Origin: Artemia franciscana
Lineage: Eukaryota > Arthropoda > Branchiopoda > Anostraca > Artemiidae
Assembly (NCBI RefSeq): GCF_032884065.1
Contig: NW_027062618.1
Span: 955,362 to 1,019,361 of the forward strand
Reading direction: 5' to 3'
Length of the DNA: 64,000 nucleotides
Shown: positions 38,730 to 47,149 of the stretch, piece after piece
Position numbering within the stretch: the stretch's first letter is position 1
Layout: the number at the start of each line of letters is the position of its first letter
The notes under the pieces: generated by a model
Told to the model about the DNA's origin: nothing
Seen by the model: the letters and a program-made list of their open reading frames with translations, nothing else
Database searches by the model: none
Made by a program: the position numbers and the translations under genes

Positions 38730-38913
38730 TGGACTTTCTCTAGTTAAAGATAGAAACGGGACAACAATTAGTGAGAAGGAAAGAGTTAGAGAGTTGGGTA
38801 AAATATTTTGAGAATGTGCTCCCCAGAAGGAGTTCCCCAGGTGCTGATAGTGTGTTAAATGAGTTCTTCAAAGATGGCAGTTGTGAGGTTATAGATATAG
38901 TACTTAAGACACT
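38730..38913 (+). pseudogene. LINE A family fragment
   Basis: Frames read LVKDRNGTTISEKERVREL and, after stops, PGADSVLNEFFKDGSCEV. These match the N-terminal reverse-transcriptase segment at 21370-21640. It ends where the 100-bp satellite begins. Confidence 0.75.
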
Positions 38914-39605
38914 GCTGGCTCTATGATCCATATGATCAAAGAACCATATGGCTATAACCATATGACCATATGGGTCTATGATCTGGCTCTATAATATGCT
39001 GACTCTTGACGCTGCAGGCTCTATGATCCATATGATCAAATAACCATATGGCTATAACCATATGACCATATGGGTCTATGATCTGGCTCTATAATATGCT
39101 GACTCTTGACGCTGCAGGCTCTATGATCCATATGATCAAATAACCATATGGCTATAACCATATGACCATATGGGTCTATGATCTGGCTCTATAATATGCT
39201 GACTCTTGACGCTGCTGGCTCTATGATCCATATGATCAAACAACCATATGGCTATAACCATATGACCATATGGGTCTATGATCTGGCTCTATAATATGCT
39301 GACTCTTGACGCTGCTGGCTCTATGATCCATATGATCAAATAACCATATGGCTATAACCATATGGGTCTATGATCTGGCTCTATAATATGCTGACTCTTG
39401 ACGCTGCTGGCTCTATGATCCATATGATCAAATAACCATATGGCTATAACCATATGACCATATGGGTCTATGATCTGGCTCTATAATATGCTTACTCTTG
39501 ACGCTGCTGGCTCTATGATCCATATGATCAAATAACCATATGGCTATAACCATATGACCATATGGGTCTATGATCTGGCTCTATAATATGCTGACTCTTG
39601 ACGCT
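38914..39605. repeat. 100-bp satellite, seven units, rich in CATATG palindromes
   Basis: 'gctggctctatgatcc' (or gcagg…) starts units at 38914, 39014, 39114, 39214, 39314, 39406 and 39506. The period is exactly 100 bp, except one 92-bp unit that lost one of the CATATG-containing repeats. Each unit contains several copies of CATATG and 'tatgatc', and so can fold on itself. The units are almost identical. The array begins inside a LINE A fragment and lies in an ARH3 intron. Confidence 0.95.
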
Positions 39606-39964
39606 GGTGGCTCTATGATCCAGATATGATCCAACGGTTCAAGTGACGGTACTTGCATTATTATTAGGGTCTATCCTCTTTTGAACTGGCCGATAATTTA
39701 ATCGATGGAATCACATAAAAGAGCTAGGGTATAGAAAGGATAAGAAAGGACATATATGAGGGATTGGAGGGAAAAGCCGTAGGAATGGATCAAACATACA
39801 TAGGACCTTTTCTTCCAATACATACTTTTTTACGCACAGACTGTTTTCTTAGGGGTAGAATACCAACACCCATTTTATTCTGAATCAAGTGTCAGAATGT
39901 TAATCATGTTTTTGAATTTTTGTGCAATTTAAGCTTCTGCCAAACATCACTAACATCAACCCAT

Positions 39965-39992
39965 CCAGGGTTGCCAGGGATGGCAACCCTGG
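39965..39992. repeat. Perfect 12-bp palindrome with GGGA loop
   Basis: CCAGGGTTGCCA, loop GGGA, TGGCAACCCTGG. Transcribed, it would form a GNRA-capped hairpin. A related imperfect hairpin (CAGGGTTGCTGC, loop GATA, GCGGCAACCTAG) lies at 40477-40504, on the other side of the ARH3 exon at 40288-40413. CAGGGTTGCC resembles terminal repeats of some DNA transposons; this is only a resemblance. Confidence 0.8.
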
Positions 39993-40291
39993 TGTCAGTG
40001 GGATGACTTCTTAAACGAAATTAAATTAATTGTAATGGTAATAAAAGCACCAAATAAACGGCAAATCCTCTCATGTATGAAAACAGGACATAAAATTTGT
40101 TCCTAGATGAGTTGTGTCTGTTTATGTGCAGTTTTGTCTTACAACTATCTTATAACATAGCCTCCCTCCGTATTTTTTAAGTGGGCCAACTCAGAGTGAG
40201 GCTTCTAAAACCGCTCCTATAATAATGTAAGATTATACAGCCTACAATAGTAACGTTTACAGCAAAGAAACAAGGAGAAAATTGTACTTGC

Positions 40292-40413
40292 CATTCAGTT
40301 TTTTCTTCTCTATCTACAATCCTTTCAATTGATTCTCTCAATTTATTGACGAATTCCACCGCTTCTAATTTTGCACCTTCCTTGCAGTTCAAAGCGTGAA
40401 ATACAGCCGAGGA
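40292..40413 (-). CDS. ARH3-like ADP-ribosylhydrolase, third visible exon
   Basis: After TTTTTAG the exon reads SSAVFHALNCKEGAKLEAVE, FVNKLRESIERIVDREEKTE. It follows GAVLQ of the previous exon, as ARH3 has 'GAILQALAVHLAL…FLKQL'. The 5' side joins in phase 0. The 3' end is ambiguous. A GC donor (TG|GCAAGT, exon end 40292) leaves two bases, exactly what the next exon at 34753 needs. A GT donor four bases on (CAA|GTACAA, end 40288) leaves none and would require the alternative acceptor inside the next exon. I favour the GC-AG intron because GCAAGT is the typical GC-donor sequence. Confidence 0.85.
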
Positions 40414-40504
40414 CTAAAAATACAAAGTTCAATTTACTAAGCACTAAACCACTGTTCAAGCGATTTCCTTGCATATCAGGGTTGCTGCGATAGCGGCAAC
40501 CTAG

Positions 40505-42520
40505 TAAGAGACGATCACGTCCCATGCTAAGAAATACAAGAATCTAAAACTCCTAAAAACAGTGTCAGATTGAACTACAAAGAACCACCTTGTCCAGAAC
40601 CCCCTATAAATAAAACTTCGTCCCTTGGCTTGTTTTCTTCAGAGACCGCAAGTAGAACAACATTTAATACAAAGTAGCCTAAGGCTATTGGATGCCTGGC
40701 TGTAACGTATACTGACAGATCCTAAACAAACGTTTGTTCAGGAAAACAATAAACAAAAATAATAAAATCATCACCTTTAAGTCTTTATTAGCAGGAATAC
40801 AGGGTATTCTTAGAACAAGAGTTTGCATACTTCCCCCTCAGGAAAAAATTTCCTGAAATATGTAAGTCAATTACCGAGGTATGACTAAATGCAACCCCCT
40901 AAAATGAAATAGTTGCTTGCCTTTAGGCAAATAAAAAGGAATAAAATGGATGATCTTTTGTTCACATCCAGAAATCAAATGACTGACATGATCTCCCCTA
41001 ACCAAGAAAACTGTTCTATTGTCCGCTTTAGCCTGCTTTATGGTTATGAGTGGGACTGCTGCCCCCCCCCCCCCATCAAATTAGACCCCAATCTTTATAC
41101 TAAATTTTAGCCTATCCATTACAGAGAGCATATATGTTGTCTATAATCAGGTTAAGACTTTAGGATAAAAGCAACCCCATAAGAGTCATTAGTCAGGGAT
41201 CTTGAAGCAATAAAAATGCTTCAAATAATAGCTAGCTTGAACAGAAATACCAGACTTGGGAGTTGGTTCAAAATGCCAAAAGTGGTTTATCAGTTAAACC
41301 GAAGCAAGGCTTAATAACAGGCTTATTGGTATAATAAGCTGTCACTCCCTAAACATGAAACATATTCATTCAAACGAAGTTAAGCTATGTTCTCACGAAC
41401 AGTCAGAACACTGGACCTAAAAATTTCATTGGGCTTTCTTTTTTTTGGCTTCATGCATGCCCTCTCTCACAGAAGGTACACTAATATCACCACTAAATAT
41501 CGACTTACGACTATGCGGGGTGCAACCGTTAGTGTAACCGTGTAAAGATAAAAACACTATACACATCGCTCATTTTGAATTGACCGTATACGCCTTTAGG
41601 AACGAATAACACACTAATCAGTAGCTAGGCCTCGGATTAGGGAATGACGTAAGTGAAATATGATAACAATAGTTTTAAACCGATCGTACACCCATAATAT
41701 TGTACAACAGAACCTTTTTGACAACGTGGGGACAAACTAGTGGTATAAGTTATAGGAATATGCGCTTTACTGAGACTGAATTCCTTTATTGCAAAATAAG
41801 ATAAATTACAGATAGATCCCTCTTCCAATATTCTACGCCCGTTGGCTCTAATGATCACCCATGGGGGAAGAAAACAAGGGAAAACTTATCCGTAGCCACC
41901 CTTATTGGCAAATATTTATCAATTAATAATTTTTATATTCTATAAATAATGTACAATTTCGTATATTTTTGTACAGAGACTTTTTCAGAATAAGGGTCCT
42001 TAGACAAGTTGATACTCATCAAGATACTAACTATCATCAAGATCATTCCTATTTTGGGGTGTTTTACAACTTTTTCTAAAATTATGCAAATTTTATTATG
42101 CTAATGATTTATTTATATGCAATTTTAAACTTAACAAATTATTTGTTAACAATTGGAATAATCATTTGGAATAATCATTAAAGGCAGAATTTTCCGCCTT
42201 GAATAGCTAAATTCTGTTCTTCGAGTTGCAGCATCTATTGACAAAGGTCAGCTATGACTTTTGTTTAGCACGCTTTAAGAAAGGGATCTATAATAGAAAT
42301 GTATTATGCAATTCCGAGTTGGACAGCTCCGAGACTATGGATAAATAAAAATGGAACAGAATAAGTCATTTTGGAAGGTCATAGATTCCAATCCCCCCAC
42401 AGAATTCTGACTATCTATGATGTCTTTAGTTTTCGTCTTTCGTCAAACACGATGTACGGCCTAAGGCAATAAATGGATGAAAGGAGAAAAAATGGAAAAA
42501 AGAATAACCGAAAGAGTAAC
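40505..42520. other. ARH3 intron, no element recognised
   Basis: A C-run of 12 occurs at about 41063-41074. No protein-like frame or clear repeat. Confidence 0.4.
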
Positions 42521-42797
42521 CTGCAAAACAGCTCCCATAATCGCGATCCAATTGAAGTGTGTCAACCTTGCCTGCTCTTCGGCTACTTCTAGACATTTTT
42601 CCAAATTGTGACAAAAATAAAGTGCAACCGGAGCCACGCGCATAGCAGCTCCATTTCCAAAGGATCCCTGCTTGTCAAATTGCTCTCTCGCAGGTCTATA
42701 GGGATCCTCATATCCTTCCATGTTCAATCGAGCAAAAACATTTACAACCCTTTCACCGTAATCTCGTTTTGGATCTTTTTTATACTCTTCAACAAAC
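42521..42797 (-). CDS. ARH3-like ADP-ribosylhydrolase, second visible exon
   Basis: After TTTTAG the exon starts with one base of a split Arg codon and reads FVEEYKKDPKRDYGERVVNV, FARLNMEGYEDPYRPAREQF, DKQGSFGNGAAMRVAPVALY, FCHNLEKCLEVAEEQARLTH, FNWIAIMGAVLQ, then GTTACT. 'GS(F/Y)GNGAAMRVAP' and 'LTH' are core active-site motifs of the ADP-ribosylhydrolase family. EYKKDP…YG and PAR.QF(…)G are typical of ARH3 rather than ARH1. A run of FNW where many homologues have small residues is a modest difference. Well conserved and without lesions, so the gene looks functional. Confidence 0.93.
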
Positions 42798-43193
42798 CTA
42801 AAACAGACAAGCAAAATTATTGACCAAAAGAGATTATAGGTACATTTACACATATATAATGGAAAATTTGCTGTTGGAACTAAGGATAGCTGTAAGACAA
42901 ACCCCAAAGGAAAAAACCCCACCTTTTCCAGTATCAACTATCACCTACGATTATAGCCGTTACAGCAGTAGTGCAGTAAACATCTACATTATTTTCAATA
43001 TAGACAATCAATATTGAAGAGTCAAAACAGGAGCTTATTTTAGTTTTAAAGATCGATCACATTTGTACATAGGGGGGTAATATATTCTCTGAGGCCAACC
43101 TGACTTTCATACATAATGATGATAGAAGGTAATAAGCTTACCTAAGCTATGGATGTCAGGTGACTGATTTTTCTTCTAACGATAATTGATTAT

Positions 43194-43924
43194 AACTTGA
43201 TTATATAAGAGATGTTCTGATAGGTAACGGATACCCCCGAAAAGTCATTGACAAGGTTATTTTCAGGAGAAAGATGAGTGGAATTACCAAGAATTTCGCT
43301 CCTAAGATTGAAGATGATAAACCCTTTTTGTCATTACCTTATATCAAGGGCATTACTGACATTTTAAGTTCCAAACTCACTAAACTTGGCTTTAAGGTGT
43401 TTTTTCCGTCTGGAAAGACTATTTCCTCCTTCTTGAACAAAGGCAAGGATAAGATTACTTCAGATCCACCAGGGGTATATGAGATTCCTTGCAGTTGTGG
43501 TGATACCTATATAGGTCGTACCATGAGACCTCTACATCACCGATTAAAAGAACATGCTGATTCCATTGATGCCTGCCTTAAAAAGACAAAGCTAAAGGAG
43601 GAAGATAATTTCTCTGCATTGGCCCATCATATCTTTGAAAACCCTTCCCACTCCATTAAGTTTGACCAAGCCCAACTTATTGCTATTGTCCCACAACTCT
43701 TAAAGCAGAAAATCAGAGAAGCTTTGGATATTGCTAAAAATAAACCAGCCATCAATAAAGACAATGGTGAGTTTCATATTAGCGAAATTTGGGAACCAAT
43801 CACCCATAAATTGAAAACTCACAAAAGACTCCACCCCTTTCCTAAAGGCCCAACCTCTTTAAGATCCACCAGGACAGCAGCCATCAACGCCACTACCAAA
43901 ATTCGGGCCATGGCACAACAATAA
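43194..43924 (+). CDS. GIY-YIG endonuclease domain of a Penelope-like element, open
   Basis: From 43274 the frame runs MSGITKNFAPKIEDDKPFLS…, the linker after the reverse transcriptase, and then GVYEIPCSCGDTYIGRTMRP and LHHRLKEHADSI. GVY…YIG with the following Arg and the Cys pair (PCSCG) is the catalytic module of the GIY-YIG nickase used for target-primed integration. The rest (…NKPAINKDNGEFHISEIWEP) carries the conserved C-terminal Asn and a stop at 43922-43924. The reverse-transcriptase half is missing and there is no natural promoter, so it is a truncated copy with an intact endonuclease. Confidence 0.85.
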
Positions 43925-44008
43925 CTCCAGGTTCGGCTCATAATTAGTGTTGTTCAGTGTTTTTAGTTTTATTTATTTAGTGATTTTACTTTCCGGCAAG
44001 AAATTTGA

Positions 44009-44056
44009 ATTAACCTGATGATGACAGGCACAGGTCCTGTCAAAATTATCGTTAGA
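44009..44056 (+). ncRNA. Hammerhead-ribozyme-like core, mutated (+ strand Penelope-like copy)
   Basis: Order seen: ATTAAC (5' strand of stem I), CTGATGA, one extra T, GACAGG-CACAGGT-CCTGTC (6-bp stem II), AAAA where the ribozyme core has GAAA, TTATC and GTTAGA (3' strand of stem I). Stem I pairs five bases, including G-C next to the core. The missing G of GAAA should abolish cleavage. The sister copy at 45482-45530 has the proper GAAA. Hammerhead motifs in Penelope-like elements are published; assignment here is by eye. Confidence 0.5.
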
Positions 44057-44329
44057 AGAAAAATCAATCACCTGACATCCATAGCTTAGGTAAGCTTATT
44101 ACCTTCTATCATCATTACATAGGGGGATGGGGTGGAAGTGGGGGCTGGAAACTCCCAGGGGTGATCTGAAGTGATTCCGAAACAATTCAAGTTAAAAGAA
44201 ATTCACATCTGGATAGTCAATGGGCATGGGCTATGCTTCAGGGAAAAACAGTGTTGGTTCTGGCCTCTTACATTTGCTCTTACTTACAGTAGTATTCAGT
44301 ATTATTATATTAATATTACGGTAAGTAAT

Positions 44330-44490
44330 TAACTTACTGCCAACCCTTCGTGCAAAAAGTGGGGTAGCAAAGTAGCAACACTCCTTGGCAATTTTCAAAT
44401 CTGTTGGCAAATTTGTCTGAAAATACCATTTTTACACATAAAAATACTTTTGCTCAAAGAAAATCTGTCAAAACACAAGTTGTGCTGCTT
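44330..44490. repeat. Dispersed 'TTTTGTCTGAAAATACCATT' repeat, another copy
   Basis: 'gcaaaaagtggggtagcaaagtagcaac…tttgtctgaaaataccatttttac…tgctcaaag…ctgtcaaaacacaagttgtgct' matches 36960-37090 in order and orientation. Confidence 0.75.
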
Positions 44491-44944
44491 AATTGTCGGC
44501 AGTCTTTGGATTTCTGTCTGTTTTCATACCTGCTGCCAACTATGACCTCTGCTTTATCTTAATAAAAAAAAGTAAAAAAAAAGCTACAAATGATTATAAA
44601 TATTAGATTATTTATTTCAATTTTGCACCCCCAAAAATTTCTGCGCCTGGGGCGAGTGCCCTTAACCCTTCTCCTCTAAAACCACCTATGGTTTATATTT
44701 CAACGTAGACAATCAAAAGTAAGTAGGCAGCAAAGTTAATCTCTTAAGGATAGCCTAAGAGTTCCTTCATCTGACATAATAATATGCACAAAAATTATTT
44801 ATCTAACAGTATGCGAGCATAAGAGTCAAAACAGGAACTTTTTTTAGTTTCAAATTTCTATGACACTTGTACATAGAGGGGGGAGATGGAAACTCCCAGG
44901 AGTGACCTGAAGGGATACCAAAACAATACAAGTAAAAAACATAT

Positions 44945-45428
44945 GGCACTTGTGACGAGGTCGGAAGAGCCAAGAGCTCATATGGCATGAGCTCTAGCAA
45001 AATTCTAAGAATCAATAGATTAATTTAAAAGGAAAATCAAACGCTTAATGCCGGTCGGGATTTAAAATAAGAGCTCTGAGACACGAGGTCCTTCTAAATA
45101 TAAAAATTCATTAAGATCCTATCCCCCACTCGTAAGCTAAGAATACCTCATTTTTCTAATTTTTTCTCTCTCTTCAGCCCCCCCCCCAGATGGTCGAATC
45201 TGGGAAAACGATTTTATCAAGTCAATTTGTGCAGGTGATACGCCTACCAATTTTCATCGTCCTAGCACGTCCAGAAGCACCGAACTCACCAAAGCACTGG
45301 ACCCTCCTAACTCCCCCAAATAGAGTGGATCCAGTCCGGTTACATCAATCACGTATCTAGGACATTTGCTTATTCTACCTACCAAGTTTCATCCCAATCT
45401 CTCCACTCCCGATCGCGTTTCCCAAGAT
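44945..45428 (+). repeat. GAGCTC-rich dispersed repeat, copy 3, cut by a Penelope-like element
   Basis: It starts with 'acttgtgacgaggtcggaagagccaagagctcatatgg' and follows the copy at 51040-51530 to 'ccactcc…gcgttt.ccaag'. There the 3' terminus of the - strand Penelope-like element begins (45429). The remainder of the repeat does not resume after that element's far end, so part was lost. Confidence 0.8.
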
Positions 45429-45481
45429 AATGATAGATGGTAATAAGCTTACCTAAGCTATGGATGTCAGGTGATTGATTT

Positions 45482-45530
45482 TTCTAACGATAATTTCGAC
45501 AGGACCTGTGCCTGTCATCATCAGATTAAA
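45482..45530 (-). ncRNA. Hammerhead-ribozyme-like motif with intact CUGAUGA…GAAA core
   Basis: Read on the - strand: TTTAAT (stem I, 5' strand, 45530-45525), CTGATGA (45524-45518), an extra T (45517), GACAGG, loop, CCTGTC (stem II, 6 bp), GAAA (45497-45494), TT, ATC (45491-45489, a valid NUH cleavage triplet) and GTTAGA (stem I, 3' strand). Stem I pairs six bases with two G-U pairs. Helix III would be only two A-U pairs, so cleavage would more likely need a dimer, as reported for other Penelope-like hammerheads. The extra U between CUGAUGA and stem II is unusual and may weaken it. Confidence 0.55.
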
Positions 45531-45573
45531 TTCAAATTTCTTGCCAGAGAGTAAAATCACTAAATAAATAAAA

Positions 45574-46143
45574 CTAAAAACACTGAACAACACTAATGAT
45601 GAGCTGAACCTGGAATTGTTGTTGTGCCATGGCCCGAATTTCGGTAGAGGTATTGATCGCTGCTGTCCTAGTAGATCTTAGAGAGGTTGGGCCTTTAGGA
45701 AAGGGGTGGAGTTTTTTATGAGTTTTCAATTTATGGGTGATGGGTTCCCAAATTTTGCTAATGTGAAACTCACCGTTGTCTTTATTGATGGCTGGTTTAT
45801 TTTTAGCAATTCCCAAAGCTTCTCTGATTTTCTGCTTTAAGAGTTGTGGGACAATAGCAATAAGTTGGGCTTGGTCAAACTTAATGGAGTGGGAAGGGTT
45901 TTCAAAGATATGATGGGCCAATGCAGAGAAATTATCTTCCTCCTTTAGCTTTCCCTTTTTAAGGCAGGCATCAATGGAATCAGCATGTTCTTTTAATCGG
46001 TGATGTAGAGGTCTCATGGTACGACCTATATAGGTATCACCACAGCTGCAAGGAATCTCATATACCCCTGGTGGATCTGAAGCAATCTTATCCTTGCCTT
46101 TGTTCAAGAAGGAGGAGATAGTCCTTCCAGAGGAAAAAAACAC
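45574..46143 (-). pseudogene. GIY-YIG endonuclease domain of the split Penelope-like element
   Basis: Nearly identical to the domain at 43390-43924 (GVYEIPCSCGDTYIGRTMRP and following). The normal stop after …RAMAQQ is lost through an added CAA, so the frame runs 13 further codons into the 3' region. Upstream of FFSSGRTISSFLNKG the frame is broken by stops and a shift (46150-46390) relative to the palm segment. Catalytic GVY…YIG and Arg are present. Confidence 0.82.
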
Positions 46144-46390
46144 CTTAAAGCCAAGCTTAGTGAGTTAGGAGCTTAAAATGTCAGTAATACCCTTGATATA
46201 AGGTAATGACAAAAACGGTTTATCATCTTCAATCTAAGGAGCAAAATTCTTGGTAATTCCCCTCATCTTTCTCCTGGAAATAACCTTGTCAATGACTTTT
46301 TGGGAGTATCCGTTACCTATCACAACATCTCTTATATAATCAAGTTCAGACTTCAGCTCAAAATCAGAGGAGCACACCAGAAATGCTCTA

Positions 46391-47015
46391 TCAACCAATG
46401 TTGATAAATCTGACTACAGAATTTTTGACTATAGGGTGGTTATAGGAGTCATATCTCAGATATCTATCACTATAAGTTGGCTTTCTATACACGCTCAACT
46501 CCAACCTAGTTTCTCGTTTTGTAACGAGAACATCTAAGAAGGGTAAATTGTGGTTAATTTCAAGTTCAATGGTGAACTTAATATCTGAGTCCTGTTGGTT
46601 AAAAATATTAAGAAAGGATCTTAATTTGTCTTGTGCCCCATTCCAAATTATTAAGCAATCGTCTACATATCTCATGTAGAGTTGGAGATCCTTGAAGTCC
46701 TGCTTGAAGATATTAGTTTCAATATGCTGTAGAAACACATCACTGAGAACTGGTGCCAAGGCTGATCCCATTGGTATGCCCCAAATCTGTTTATAAGTTT
46801 GATGCCTGAAAGTAAAGTAAGCATTGCTGAGACATAAAGACGTAAGAATAATGATTTCTGTGGAGTCCAAGCAAGTCAGTTCTCTCCAGGAACCATCCTT
46901 TTCTAAAGCTGATAGTAAAGCTGGTATAAGACGGGGCAAGGGTATGCTGGTAAACAAAGATACAACATCAAAACAGCACATTGTGGTATTCTCCCCAATG
47001 TTGATGCTATTTAGC
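46391..47015 (-). pseudogene. Penelope-like reverse transcriptase palm segment (left of LINE E)
   Basis: The frame from the LINE border reads RLNSINIGENTTMCCFDVVS, LFTSIPLP, IWGIPMGSALAPVLSDVFLQ, MRYVDDCLIIW and INHNLPFLDVLV. FDVVSLFT and YVDD contain the three catalytic Asp residues; GIPMGSALAPVLSD is the signature loop of Penelope-like and telomerase-like enzymes. It ends at a stop (46391) after …VVRFINIG, caused by a shift. It is from a different lineage than the two YLDD copies at 18.4 and 35 kb. Confidence 0.85.
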
Positions 47016-47149
47016 CTATAATAATAATTTATTTATTACCCACATCATAACAAGTTATAGCACTTGCGGAGTAACAAAAAGAAAAAAAAAATGAAATACA
47101 CTGCAAATAAAATACACTACAAATAGAAAAAACACTACGCTACAATGAG

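Larger units (their letters stand above)
43115..44116 (+). mobile_element. Penelope-like element fragment flanked by 73-bp inverted repeats
   Basis: The left arm 43115-43187 is the reverse complement of the right arm 44044-44116, with one or two mismatches. ACAT lies directly outside both ends (43111-43114, 44117-44120), a possible 4-bp target duplication. The right arm is the normal 3' terminus of the element (also present at 45429-45495 of the - strand copy). The left arm is an extra inverted copy joined to a 5'-truncated body at about 43190. The body encodes the GIY-YIG endonuclease. Partial inverted ends are known from Penelope-like elements. Confidence 0.85.
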
